Below, one piece after another: positions 8,614-15,826 of a DNA stretch of 64,000 nt; position 1 is the stretch's first letter; each line of letters starts with the position of its first letter. A model generated the notes under the pieces. That model was given only the letters and a program-made list of their open reading frames with translations. It was not told the origin of the DNA and ran no database searches. This DNA comes from Clostridiales bacterium (GTDB taxonomy: Bacteria; Bacillota; Clostridia; Oscillospirales; Acutalibacteraceae): the NCBI GenBank assembly GCA_024690965.1, contig JAILOG010000016.1:140410-204409 (forward strand), written 5' to 3'. The position numbers and the translations under genes are program-made.

Positions 8614-9501
8614 ATGTATGATATGAAAGCGCTTTATGAAGCTGAAAGTGTAGAACACGCAATACAGCTTCGCCTTGAACATCCCGAAGCACAAATAATT
8701 GCCGGCGGTTCAGATGTACTTGTGCAAATGCGTGAAGGCAGACGCGCCGGCAAAGAACTTATTTCTATCTATATGATAGATGAAATGCGCGGCATAAGCA
8801 TAGATAAAGACGAAAATATAAGAATAGGCTCTCTTACAAGCTTTTCTCATATTACACGCGATCCCATAATTCAAAAATACATTAATGTATTGGGCGAGGC
8901 GGTAGACCAAGTAGGCTCTCCTCAAATAAGAAATATCGGCACTATAGGCGGCAATACCTGTAACGGCGTAACATCGGCAGATTCCGCGTCAACCTTACAC
9001 GCTTGGGAAGCCATAGTAGAGCTTACGGGCAAAAACGGTGTAAGACGCATCCCGATAAAGGATTTCTACATCAAAGCAGGTACTGTTGATATTCACGCAG
9101 AAGAAGGCGAAATACAAACTGCTATTTTGATACCGAAGACAAGCTATGAAAACACATACGGACATTATATAAAATACGGTATGCGAAACGCAATGGAAAT
9201 AGCCTCTCTGGGATGTAGCGTAAACGTAAGACTCAGCGAAGACAAAAGAACGATTGAGCGTGCCCGTATAGCTTACGGTGTAGCAGGTCCTGTACCGATG
9301 CGTGTACCGAGTGCCGAATCAGTCGCGAACGGAAGCGTAATTTCGGAGTCGCTTTTAGATGAATTTGCGCTTGCCGTGCTAAACGACATTAATCCGCGTA
9401 ACTCATGGAGAGCGAGCCGTGATTTCAGACTTCACATCGCCGTAGAAATGGCGAAACGTTGCCTTGCTGAATCTATTAAGAGAGCCGGAGGTGTTATATA
9501 A
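8614..9501 (+). CDS. xdhB: Xanthine dehydrogenase FAD-binding subunit XdhB
   Basis: A 295-residue FAD-binding subunit of the CoxM/XdhB type, the usual size for a separate subunit. FAD-binding marks are IIAGGSDVLVQMREG (about residues 28-42) and IRNIGTIGGNTCNG in the middle. It takes electrons from the XdhC iron-sulfur clusters and passes them to NAD+ or another acceptor. The start lies 3 bases after xdhA, using AGGAGG inside the xdhA 3' end. The stop overlaps the xdhC start by one base (TAATG). It could also serve the fused hydroxylase encoded at 2919-5504, which has no FAD domain of its own; that is speculation. Confidence 0.92.
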   Translation: MYDMKALYEAESVEHAIQLRLEHPEAQIIAGGSDVLVQMREGRRAGKELISIYMIDEMRGISIDKDENIRIGSLTSFSHITRDPIIQKYINVLGEAVDQVGSPQIRNIGTIGGNTCNGVTSADSASTLHAWEAIVELTGKNGVRRIPIKDFYIKAGTVDIHAEEGEIQTAILIPKTSYENTYGHYIKYGMRNAMEIASLGCSVNVRLSEDKRTIERARIAYGVAGPVPMRVPSAESVANGSVISESLLDEFALAVLNDINPRNSWRASRDFRLHIAVEMAKRCLAESIKRAGGVI

Positions 9502-9995
9502 TGAGTCAGTATAAAGTAGTTCATTGCAACATTAACGGTAAAGACGTTGAAAAAGTGGTAGATGTTCGTGCGTCGCTTACCGATATGCTGAGAAACGAAT
9601 ATCACCTTACATCCGTTAAAAAGGGCTGTGAAGTAGGTGAATGCGGCGCTTGTAATGTACTTATCGACGGTGAGGCATTCAACTCTTGCATTTACCTTGC
9701 AGTTTGGGCGGAAGGCAAGCATATAAGGACGCTTGAGGGCTTAGTAGGTCCCAACGGTGAGCTTTCAGATATACAGCAGGCGTTCATAGATGAAACGGCT
9801 ATCCAGTGCGGATTTTGTACACCGGGATTTATTATGACAGCGGTGGAAATATTGGAAGCAAACACCCTTTACACCGATGATGAGTTGAGAAAACTTCTGT
9901 CAGGTCATCTTTGTCGTTGCACGGGATATGAAAATATTCTCCGCGCGGTAAAGAAAACGATGTACCGCAGATTGGGTAAAGAAATAGATTTTTGA
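9501..9995 (+). CDS. xdhC: Xanthine dehydrogenase iron-sulfur subunit XdhC
   Basis: A 164-residue subunit with two [2Fe-2S] clusters. The plant-type cluster uses C43, C48, C51 and C63 (CEVGECGAC...C), and the second uses C103, C106, C138 and C140 (QCGFCTPG...CRCTG). It closely resembles E. coli XdhC, including the YLAVWAEGKHIRTLEG stretch. It carries electrons from the Mo site in XdhA to FAD in XdhB. It is the last gene of the operon; a 17-bp terminator follows about 70 bases later. Confidence 0.94.
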   Translation: MSQYKVVHCNINGKDVEKVVDVRASLTDMLRNEYHLTSVKKGCEVGECGACNVLIDGEAFNSCIYLAVWAEGKHIRTLEGLVGPNGELSDIQQAFIDETAIQCGFCTPGFIMTAVEILEANTLYTDDELRKLLSGHLCRCTGYENILRAVKKTMYRRLGKEIDF

Positions 9996-10065
9996 TATTA
10001 TTTGTAAAACTATTATTAGTGTCAAACGGCAAAAAAAGACAAATAATTTAGTATAACTGAGTATT

Positions 10066-10113
10066 AAATCAAGGGGCTGTTCCGAGTGCTTTCAGAACAG
10101 CCCCTTGATTTTA
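10066..10113 (+). terminator. Strong terminator of xdhABC
   Basis: A 17-bp perfect inverted repeat (10066-10082 with 10095-10111; core AAGGGGCTGTTC/GAACAGCCCCTT), loop of 12, ending in a T-rich 3' arm. It can work in both directions. The following 10114-10368 shows no gene, RNA or repeat that I can support; it may be eroded element sequence. Confidence 0.85.
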
Positions 10114-10368
10114 AAACAATTTTTGCATAATACTTAAAACCATTGTAACCTCTGCGAAAATCCAAATAAAAATGTGTGTGACCATCGTGCAACGGAAACG
10201 ATTTTTAACAATTCAAGCTGATTTATGTAAAAAAATACCGAAACAGCGCATAAATACAGGCTGTTCGAGCATTTTTGTGATTAACGGATAAATATACGGT
10301 AAAAGCTTTACATCATACCATCGATTTTTAATTTTATCTTATACATAATTCCTCTTATTCCGCGTCTT

Positions 10369-10569
10369 TTAACGCTTCAACCATATCGATGTGTTCTCAA
10401 CCACATTGTCTCTTGTGAGCGCGTAAGTGCCGCCGAGCATCAACGCGCCTATAACTACGGCAATGATGATTTTGATACCTACTCCCACAAAAATTGCGCT
10501 TTGCTTTGACTTGCAAATTTTAAGGGTTTTATTCGCAAGTCGGGAAATCTCGCTTTTCATTCTGTTCAT
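10369..10569 (-). CDS. DUF6133-like small membrane protein, probably 3'-truncated
   Basis: A 66-residue protein with one hydrophobic segment in the middle (VGVGIKIIIAVVIGALMLGG). It is a paralogue of the next upstream gene: both have a basic N-terminal half, then a VGIKI/SGVKI-IIAVVxGAL-YAL core. In the paralogue the core is followed by NTTIMPTVVSKVQSLFNYNG, but here it breaks off as TRDNVVENTSIWLKR, which suggests the 3' end was replaced at an element border. The ribosome site GGAGGGGG is strong. DUF6133 proteins are found in conjugative elements, and their function is not known to me. Confidence 0.62.
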   Translation of the reverse strand: MNRMKSEISRLANKTLKICKSKQSAIFVGVGIKIIIAVVIGALMLGGTYALTRDNVVENTSIWLKR

Positions 10570-10588
10570 AAGATTCCCCCTCCTCTCA

Positions 10589-10819
10589 TCAGCCGTTGTA
10601 GTTAAACAGGCTCTGAACCTTTGACACTACAGTCGGCATAATGGTTGTGTTAAAGAGTGCGTACAAGCCCGCAAGCAAGAGTGCGCCCATAACTACGGCG
10701 ATCAGGATTTTTACACCAGAGTCTACATAGCCCTCGGCTTTCTTGGTTGCGATTATTGTCTTTGCTGTGATGACAGCTGTGTTTGCTCTGTTTTTGATTT
10801 TGCTAAATAATTTTTTCAT
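10589..10819 (-). CDS. DUF6133 family small membrane protein
   Basis: A 76-residue protein with a basic N-terminal region (KIKNRANTAV), the conserved GYVDSGVKILIAVVMGALLLAG transmembrane core given here only by its key part VKILIAVVMGALL (about residues 37-49), and a C-terminal tail ending FNYNG. This is the typical full DUF6133 form found in integrative/conjugative elements of Clostridia. AAAGAGG precedes the ATG. It lies between a SpoVG-like gene and a degenerate paralogue, all on the minus strand. The role is unknown; the single transmembrane pilin-like size suggests a membrane accessory of the transfer apparatus, but that is only a guess. Confidence 0.72.
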   Translation of the reverse strand: MKKLFSKIKNRANTAVITAKTIIATKKAEGYVDSGVKILIAVVMGALLLAGLYALFNTTIMPTVVSKVQSLFNYNG

Positions 10820-10890
10820 AATAAAATACCTCTTTCTTTTATTAATTTTTTTGTTTTTTGGTTTGTTGTTTGTTGTGTTGAAATGATTGA

Positions 10891-11163
10891 TTATTCTTTT
10901 ACTTTTGCGTCATAGGCTTTAAAGATTGCCGCTTCCATAGCGCGGCGAGCCTCATTAGTAATAGGATGAAAGACATCCTTGTACTGCGTGTTGCCTTTAG
11001 CGTCTTTATATGACTCACCGGGCATCGCAATATGCCTGCCGTTTTGGTTTTTGAAAACTCTTACGCCGTGTACATCGAACTGACCGTCCATTGTCACAGA
11101 GCAGATCGCCTTGAGAGGCTTGCCATCCTTAAAAGTCTTGTGGATTTTGACTTCAAAATTCAT
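10891..11163 (-). CDS. SpoVG-like DNA/RNA-binding protein (element-borne)
   Basis: A 90-residue SpoVG-family protein. It has the VKIHKTFKDGKPLKAICSVT opening strand region, then GVRVFKNQNGRHIAMPGES and KDVFHPITNEARRAMEAAI, which match the SpoVG order (a VRV-basic strand, the MPS/MPG-type loop, then the FHPI helix). The start at 11163 has GGAGGG 8 bases upstream; the 17 extra codons of the longer frame lack one. Chromosomal SpoVG regulates sporulation and cell-surface genes by binding nucleic acid. This copy sits among element genes, and such copies are frequent on mobile elements next to ParA and DUF6133. Its target is unknown. Confidence 0.8.
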   Translation of the reverse strand: MNFEVKIHKTFKDGKPLKAICSVTMDGQFDVHGVRVFKNQNGRHIAMPGESYKDAKGNTQYKDVFHPITNEARRAMEAAIFKAYDAKVKE

Positions 11164-11223
11164 GCTTTTTTCCCTCCTTCCTTTTTTAGGGATTTCTATA
11201 CAAAATGGGCGCAACAGGGCAAT

Positions 11224-11253
11224 AAAAAAGAGCCGAGATTTTCATCTCAGCCC
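11224..11253 (-). terminator. Terminator after the ParA-dockerin gene
   Basis: A 10-bp stem (11230-11239 with 11244-11253, TTTC loop) including two G-U pairs when read on the minus strand, followed by six T residues. It lies between the end of the ParA chimera and the SpoVG-like gene. Confidence 0.75.
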
Positions 11254-11311
11254 GTGCGCACATTTTTTATGTCCATGCGTTCCTTTGTCAGCATATTAAA
11301 TTGTATTTTTC

Positions 11312-12166
11312 TCAGAATTTTTCAATTATTCTTGCTATATATTTCTGCATTGTCGTGACATCAAGCATTGTTATTTCGCCGTCACGGTTTACATCCGCAA
11401 GCCTTATTTGTTCAGGTGTAAGCACCGTAAGGCTTGCGATATGCTTCTGCAACATCACTACATCAAGCATCGTAACATTCTTATCATTGTCTACATCTCC
11501 GAGCATCTTTTCAGTTGATACGGCTATGCCTACGCTTTCTTTGCCGGCATAGGTTGTTTCGGGTTCGGGGATATTTGTGTTTTCGGCTACAAGCGTTAAC
11601 ACTATCCCGTCAATCCTTAGCTTCGGGTTAATTTGCTTTCGCACCTTGCTGATTGTTCTCGTGAGCTGCGTCATTCCTTTAAGCGGCAGATAATGCGCTT
11701 GCACAGGAATGATTACTGAATCCGCGGCTGTGAAAGCATTAACGGTAATCATACCCAAGCTTGGCATACAGTCGAGCAGAATGTAGTCATATCTGTCTTT
11801 TATGCTGTTAAGATACATAGCAAGAATACGCTCACGGTTCATAGTCGATACAAGCTGTAAATCCATACTTGAAAGCTCAATGTTCGCGGGCAAAAGATCG
11901 ACGCCTTCCGGCTGATGAATGATTCCTTCATCCGGCAGCAGCTCGTCATCTTCGATGACTTTTTGCATAATGGTAGAAATCGTTGTTTCAATCTCATCGT
12001 TGTCCTGATAGCCGCAACAAATCGTCAAGTCACCCTGTGGATCACAATCGACAAGCAAAACGCGTTTTCCAGCGCGTGCAAGACCTACACCGAGGTTAAA
12101 GGTCGTTGTGGTTTCGCCGACGCCACCCTTTTGGTTGACTACGGCAATTACTTTGCAGTTGCTCAT
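11312..12166 (-). CDS. ParA-type ATPase with inactivated P-loop and C-terminal dockerin domain (chimera)
   Basis: A 284-residue protein. Residues 1-193 are a ParA/Soj ATPase: the deviant Walker A region reads KGGVGETTT, where the family needs KGGVGKTTT, so the catalytic lysine is Glu at residue 18 (GAA for AAA, a single base change). DCDPQGDLT, the YDYILLDCMPSLG Walker B and PVQAHYLPLKG regions are intact. After RIDGIVLTLV the normal last 60-70 ParA residues are missing. They are replaced by a short linker and a dockerin (about 222-284) with two calcium-loop repeats, DVDNDKNVTMLD and DVNRDGEITMLD, each followed by a MLQKHIA/MQKYIA helix. There is no signal peptide, so the dockerin would be cytoplasmic. 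The start at 12166 is set by AAAGGAG 9 bases upstream. It is probably a decay product but has an uninterrupted frame. No parB is nearby. Confidence 0.85.
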   Translation of the reverse strand: MSNCKVIAVVNQKGGVGETTTTFNLGVGLARAGKRVLLVDCDPQGDLTICCGYQDNDEIETTISTIMQKVIEDDELLPDEGIIHQPEGVDLLPANIELSSMDLQLVSTMNRERILAMYLNSIKDRYDYILLDCMPSLGMITVNAFTAADSVIIPVQAHYLPLKGMTQLTRTISKVRKQINPKLRIDGIVLTLVAENTNIPEPETTYAGKESVGIAVSTEKMLGDVDNDKNVTMLDVVMLQKHIASLTVLTPEQIRLADVNRDGEITMLDVTTMQKYIARIIEKF

Positions 12167-12231
12167 TTTGGACATCTCCTTTACAATAAAATTCATACCA
12201 CTGAGCAAGTGGATATGTATAAAGCAAGGAC

Positions 12232-12284
12232 AAATAAAAAAAGACCGAACTCTCTCTATTATGTAATAAAGAAATTTCGGTCTT
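12232..12284 (-). terminator. Hairpin with T-tract upstream of the ParA gene
   Basis: A 9-bp stem (AAGACCGAA 12241-12249 with TTCGGTCTT 12276-12284) is followed on the minus strand by TTTTTTTATTT. It would stop transcripts entering from the tRNA side, or act as an attenuator in the ParA leader. Confidence 0.6.
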
Positions 12285-12325
12285 AAATGACACATATTTA
12301 ATTGTACAAAGGGTTAGAAAATTTT

Positions 12326-12350
12326 CGACGGTTCGAGTCCTGCTACCGCA
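12326..12350 (+). repeat. tRNA 3'-end-like fragment, candidate attachment-site remnant
   Basis: The stretch GGTTCGAGTCC followed by CTACCGCA looks like the T-arm and 3' acceptor strand of a tRNA (Leu-like), but no tRNA body lies upstream. Imperfect inverted flanks (GGGTTAGAAAATT 12311-12323 and AATTTTAACCC from 12352) enclose it. A tRNA 3' fragment beside a mobile-element remnant is what integration into a tRNA gene leaves behind. Confidence 0.42.
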
Positions 12351-12401
12351 CAATTTTAACCCATTTTGGGCATTATTTTTCAAGTTTGAAAATGGTCTTA
12401 A

Positions 12402-12436
12402 AAACGCAAAAACCCCAGTTAACAACTGAGGTTTTT
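12402..12436 (-). terminator. Terminator of the tRNA-Ser operon
   Basis: A 13-bp stem with one G-U pair (12408-12420 with 12424-12436, core AACTGGGG/CCTCAGTT), very small loop, followed on the minus strand by GCGTTTTT. It is located 30 bases downstream of tRNA-Ser(GCT). Confidence 0.82.
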
Positions 12437-12465
12437 GAGTGTTTTGCTTTTTCAAGCGATAAACA

Positions 12466-12555
12466 TGGCGGAGGACAAGAGATTCGAACTCTCGCGCCGG
12501 TTACCCGACCTACTCCCTTAGCAGGGGAGCCTCTTCACCACTTGAGTAATCCTCC
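12466..12555 (-). tRNA. tRNA-Ser (GCT anticodon)
   Basis: A 90-nt class II tRNA with encoded CCA. The acceptor stem GGAGGAT pairs with GTCCTCC, the discriminator is G, the anticodon loop CTGCTAA carries GCT, there is a long variable arm (GGGAGTAGGTCGGGTAACCGGC region) and a TTCGAAT T-loop. It is the second gene of a two-tRNA serine operon on the minus strand. Confidence 0.93.
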
Positions 12556-12578
12556 GTTTAATGGTGAAAGTTTTAAAG

Positions 12579-12667
12579 TGGCGGAGAGGAAGGGATTCGA
12601 ACCCTTGGTTCCTTTCGGAATCACTAGTTTTCAAGACTAGCTCCTTAAACCGCTCGGACACCTCTCC
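12579..12667 (-). tRNA. tRNA-Ser (TGA anticodon)
   Basis: An 89-nt class II tRNA with encoded CCA. The acceptor stem GGAGAGG pairs with CCTCTCC, the discriminator is G, the anticodon loop CTTGAAA carries TGA, there is a long variable arm and a TTCGAAT T-loop. It is the first gene after the promoter at 12682-12710 and is followed 23 bases later by tRNA-Ser(GCT). Confidence 0.94.
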
Positions 12668-12681
12668 GTACAACGCAAATG

Positions 12682-12710
12682 ATGATATCATATTTTGCAC
12701 GTATTGTCAA
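12682..12710 (-). promoter_or_regulatory. Promoter of the tRNA-Ser operon
   Basis: On the minus strand: perfect TTGACA (12710-12705), a 17-bp spacer, TATCAT (12687-12682), 15 bases before the first tRNA. The rest of the 12668-12848 gap shows only a TATAAT at 12799-12804 that may serve the sirtuin gene. Confidence 0.8.
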
Positions 12711-12848
12711 TAGATTTTTTGTAATTATTTGATTTTGGCTTTTTCAAATTAGTTAAAGAAAATACCAACATAATCTTTTAAGCTTGTGAAAAATGTTGTA
12801 TAATATCTTTGAAATTTTAGAGTATCTATAGTGAAGGATGTGTATGTA

Positions 12849-13595
12849 ATGAAATACGATAACATTGAAAAAGCAAATATACTAAAGAATATGCTTTCGT
12901 CTTCAAAAAGAGTAGTGTTTTTCGGCGGCGCCGGTGTATCCACCGAAAGCGGTATCCCGGATTTTCGCGGCACAAACGGTTTGTACGCCCAAAATGCCGA
13001 CAACTACGGTATGCCTGCGGAATATCTGCTGAGCAATACCTGTCTTATGCGTGAGCCTGAGCTGTTTTTCGATTATTACAGAAACGCTATGCTCTACCCA
13101 AATGCAAAGCCAAATAAAGCCCATAAGGCACTTGCCGATTTAGAGAAAACAGGAAAACTCACCGCCGTTGTAACACAGAATATAGACGGGCTTCATCAGC
13201 TTGCAGGCAGCAAAACTGTGTTTGAGCTTCACGGCAGTGTAAAGCGCAATTACTGCTCTTTGTGCAAAGAAAAATATTCTCCGGATCATATTCTGAATTC
13301 AAAAGGCGTACCACGCTGTGAGAAATGCGGCGGAATAATACGCCCTGATGTAGTGCTTTACGGAGAAGGGCTTGATAATAACACTTTTTTACAGGCTGAG
13401 CTTCACATAGAGCGCGCGGACGTGCTTATTGTCGGCGGAACATCGCTTGTGGTACAGCCGGCGGCATCTTTAATAAACGCTTACAGAGGAAATCACCTTG
13501 TTATTATCAACTATTCCCCCACGCCCTACGACCGGTATGCAGAGCTCGTTATACGGGATTCTGTAGGCGATGTTTTAAATGAAATTTGTAATTAA
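12849..13595 (+). CDS. cobB: NAD-dependent protein deacylase, Sir2 family
   Basis: A 248-residue sirtuin. The Rossmann NAD site shows FFGGAGVSTESGIPDFRG near the N terminus, then TQNIDGLHQLAG and the catalytic histidine in ELHGSVKR. Four zinc cysteines are seen as CSLC and CEKC. GTSLVVQPAA closes the NAD pocket. It removes acetyl or other acyl groups from lysines, using NAD+. The start at 12849 was chosen over the GTG at 12831 because AAGGA lies 10 bases upstream. It stands alone between the tRNA operon and pgk, with a TATAAT at 12799-12804. Confidence 0.9.
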   Translation: MKYDNIEKANILKNMLSSSKRVVFFGGAGVSTESGIPDFRGTNGLYAQNADNYGMPAEYLLSNTCLMREPELFFDYYRNAMLYPNAKPNKAHKALADLEKTGKLTAVVTQNIDGLHQLAGSKTVFELHGSVKRNYCSLCKEKYSPDHILNSKGVPRCEKCGGIIRPDVVLYGEGLDNNTFLQAELHIERADVLIVGGTSLVVQPAASLINAYRGNHLVIINYSPTPYDRYAELVIRDSVGDVLNEICN

Positions 13596-13662
13596 TAACA
13601 GTCATATATTCAGTGCAATTTTATTCTACAACTAAAATGTGTTAAATAATTTAATAAAAGTA

Positions 13663-13691
13663 TTGAAAAATACACCAAATTAGGGTAAAAT
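13663..13691 (+). promoter_or_regulatory. Promoter of the pgk-tpiA-gpmI cluster
   Basis: TTGAAA (13663-13668), 17-bp spacer, TAAAAT (13686-13691), about 49 bases upstream of the pgk start codon. Confidence 0.65.
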
Positions 13692-13739
13692 ATCGTTTGT
13701 GTTGATTTGTTAAATTTTTATCGAAAAGGAGACTATATA

Positions 13740-14933
13740 ATGAATTACTTAAACAAAAAATCTGTAGAAGATATTGATGTAAACGGCAAAAGAGTCCTTG
13801 TCCGCTGCGACTTTAACGTTCCGTTCGACGCAGACGGCAACATTACCGACACGAAGCGTATAGACGAGGCGCTCAAAACAATAAAGTATCTTTTAAGCAA
13901 AAACGCAAAAGTTATACTTTGCTCTCACCTCGGCAGACCCAAGGGCGAATTTAATATGAAATATTCTTTGGCACCCGTTGCGGCGTATTTATCAAAGGCT
14001 TTGGGTATGGAAGTTAAAATGGCTAAAGACGTTATCGGCGAAAGCGCAAAATCAATTGCGGCTTCACTTAAAGAGGGCGAAGTTGAACTTATTGAAAATG
14101 TTCGTTTCCACAAAGAAGAGGAAAAGAATGACCCCGCTTTCGCAAAAGAATTGGCTTCTATGGCTGAGATATACGTAAACGACGCTTTCGGCACCGCTCA
14201 CCGCGCACACGCTTCCACTGCGGGAGTTGCGGATTATTTGCCTGCCGTATGCGGTTATCTTATTCAAAAAGAGATATCCGTTATGGGCGGCGCGCTTACA
14301 GAACCCAAAAGACCTTTTGCGGCTATTCTCGGCGGCGCAAAAGTAAGCGATAAAATAGGCGTTATCAACAACCTGCTTGATAAAGTAGATATTCTCATCA
14401 TCGGCGGCGGTATGTCTTATACGTTTATGAAAGCTCAGGGATACAGCGTAGGAACATCGCTTTGCGAAGAAGATAAATGCGAAATGGCTCTTAAAATGAT
14501 GGATAAGGCAAAGGAAAAGGGAGTAAAATTCCTCTTGCCTGTTGATACTAAGGTCGCAACCGAATATGCTCCGGACGCGGAGTCCAAATACGTGCTTTCA
14601 ACAGAGATACCCGACGGCTGGATGGGTCTTGATATAGGTGAAGAAACAAGAAAAATATTCGCGGACGCAATAAAAGACGCGGCAACTGTTGTTTGGAACG
14701 GGCCTATGGGCGTTTCCGAGTGGGATAACTTTGCAGGTGGCACTATAGCAGTTGCAAAAGCGATCGCAGAAAGCGGCGCGATATCAATTATCGGCGGCGG
14801 CGACAGCGCGGCGGCTATTGAAAAACTTGGCTTCGCGGATAAGATGACTCACATCTCTACAGGCGGCGGCGCTTCTTTGGAATTTTTGGAGGGTCTTGAG
14901 CTTCCGGGTATTGCCTGCCTTAACGAGAAATAA
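13740..14933 (+). CDS. pgk: Phosphoglycerate kinase
   Basis: A 397-residue glycolytic enzyme that transfers phosphate from 1,3-bisphosphoglycerate to ADP. Seen are the N-terminal [12 protein letters not shown] signature, [33 protein letters not shown] and the C-terminal [13 protein letters not shown] nucleotide-binding loop. Length is normal for the family. The start at 13740 follows AAAGGAG; the longer frame from 13707 has no ribosome site. It is first in a cluster with tpiA and gpmI, three consecutive steps or neighbours of lower glycolysis. gap is not in the window. Confidence 0.97.
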   Translation: MNYLNKKSVEDIDVNGKRVLVRCDFNVPFDADGNITDTKRIDEALKTIKYLLSKNAKVILCSHLGRPKGEFNMKYSLAPVAAYLSKALGMEVKMAKDVIGESAKSIAASLKEGEVELIENVRFHKEEEKNDPAFAKELASMAEIYVNDAFGTAHRAHASTAGVADYLPAVCGYLIQKEISVMGGALTEPKRPFAAILGGAKVSDKIGVINNLLDKVDILIIGGGMSYTFMKAQGYSVGTSLCEEDKCEMALKMMDKAKEKGVKFLLPVDTKVATEYAPDAESKYVLSTEIPDGWMGLDIGEETRKIFADAIKDAATVVWNGPMGVSEWDNFAGGTIAVAKAIAESGAISIIGGGDSAAAIEKLGFADKMTHISTGGGASLEFLEGLELPGIACLNEK

Positions 14934-14971
14934 TTAATATATAAACAATAAAATAACAGCAAAAATCGCAT

Positions 14972-15001
14972 AGCCTCTCCCCTGTTTTTTCGGGAGAGGC
15001 T
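14972..15001 (+). terminator. Hairpin between pgk and tpiA
   Basis: A 10-bp perfect stem (AGCCTCTCCC 14972-14981 with GGGAGAGGCT 14992-15001) with a T-rich loop but no downstream T-tract on the plus strand. It is more likely an mRNA-processing or partial-attenuation hairpin than a full terminator, since tpiA starts 31 bases later. Confidence 0.4.
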
Positions 15002-15031
15002 TGCGGTGCGCTGACAGGAGTGAATAGCATT

Positions 15032-15805
15032 ATGAATAAAAATTTACGCAAAGCCATATTGGCGGGAAACTGGAAAATGAACAAAAACCGCGCCGAAGCG
15101 GCTGAACTCATAAACGAGCTTAAACAAAGTGAAATAATCAGAAACGCAGATTGTGAAGTTATAATTTGCGTACCGTTTACAAACCTTGAAACTGCGATCA
15201 GACTCACAGAAGGAACAAATATAAAGGTTGGCGCGCAAAACTGCCACTTTGAGAAAAGCGGCGCATTTACGGGAGAAATATCTGCCGATATGCTCACAGA
15301 GATGGGTGTTGAATATGTAATAATCGGTCACAGTGAAAGAAGACAGTATTTCGGTGAAACAGATTTTACCGTAAACAAAAGAACATTGGCAGCGCTTAAC
15401 GCAGGAATAAAAGTTATACTCTGCGTTGGTGAAACATTAGAGCAAAGAGACAACGGTATAACAGAAGAGATAGTTGCTATGCAGACAAAGACAGCACTTA
15501 AGGACGTTACTGAAGAACAGCTCAAAAATGTAATAATCGCGTATGAACCCGTATGGGCTATCGGCACGGGCAGAACCGCTACATCACAGCAGGCAGCCGA
15601 GGTTTGCGGTTTTATAAGAAGTACCGTTGCGAATTTATACACAAAGAAAGCGGCAGACGGCGTTACAATACAATACGGCGGCTCTATGAAGCCCGCAAAT
15701 GCCGACGAGCTTCTCTCTCAGGAAGATATAGACGGCGGTCTTATAGGCGGCGCGTCTCTTAAGTCCGCGGACTTTGAAGCGCTTGTAAAATCGGCGTCCA
15801 AATAA
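15032..15805 (+). CDS. tpiA: Triosephosphate isomerase
   Basis: A 257-residue TIM-barrel enzyme interconverting dihydroxyacetone phosphate and glyceraldehyde 3-phosphate. Seen are GNWKMNK with the catalytic lysine, VIIGHSERR with the catalytic histidine, AYEPVWAIGTG with the catalytic glutamate and loop 6, and the phosphate-binding YGGSM and GGLIGGASL. The start at 15032 has AGGAG 11 bases upstream; the in-frame GTG at 15020 lies inside that site. It is the middle gene of pgk-tpiA-gpmI. Confidence 0.97.
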   Translation: MNKNLRKAILAGNWKMNKNRAEAAELINELKQSEIIRNADCEVIICVPFTNLETAIRLTEGTNIKVGAQNCHFEKSGAFTGEISADMLTEMGVEYVIIGHSERRQYFGETDFTVNKRTLAALNAGIKVILCVGETLEQRDNGITEEIVAMQTKTALKDVTEEQLKNVIIAYEPVWAIGTGRTATSQQAAEVCGFIRSTVANLYTKKAADGVTIQYGGSMKPANADELLSQEDIDGGLIGGASLKSADFEALVKSASK

Positions 15806-15826
15806 TAAGATTGAGAGGAAAACATA

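Larger units (their letters stand above)
10369..12350 (-). mobile_element. Decayed mobile-element remnant (DUF6133 x2, SpoVG-like, ParA chimera, tRNA 3'-like edge)
   Basis: Four small minus-strand genes typical of conjugative or integrative elements of Firmicutes lie between the xdh terminator and two tRNA-Ser genes. There is no integrase, relaxase, parB or transfer gene. The ParA gene is damaged and chimeric, the left DUF6133 gene has an atypical C terminus, and the right side has a tRNA 3'-end-like fragment at 12326-12350 of the kind left by tRNA-targeting integration. All this points to a mostly deleted element. The exact ends are not defined; the limits given are those of recognisable cargo. 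Confidence 0.55.

Noticed and set aside
9432..9722. 96-residue antisense frame over the xdhB/xdhC junction
   Set aside because: Antisense to two confidently assigned subunits, without any family signal.
1..9995. Search for in-frame TGA selenocysteine codons in the selenium locus
   Set aside because: None of the visible genes is interrupted by TGA where the family has a cysteine; the cysteine motifs of the iron-sulfur and YedE proteins are standard TGT/TGC. The SelD active-site residue lies outside the window.
10114..10368. Possible small genes in the 255-base gap after the xdh terminator
   Set aside because: No start with ribosome site, no conserved motif, and no hairpin apart from the terminator; left unassigned.
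12466..12667. Idea that one tRNA-Ser gene is the attachment target of the mobile-element remnant
   Set aside because: The tRNA-like fragment at 12326-12350 (CTACCGCA end) does not match the 3' ends of either tRNA-Ser, and both tRNAs have intact promoters and terminators.
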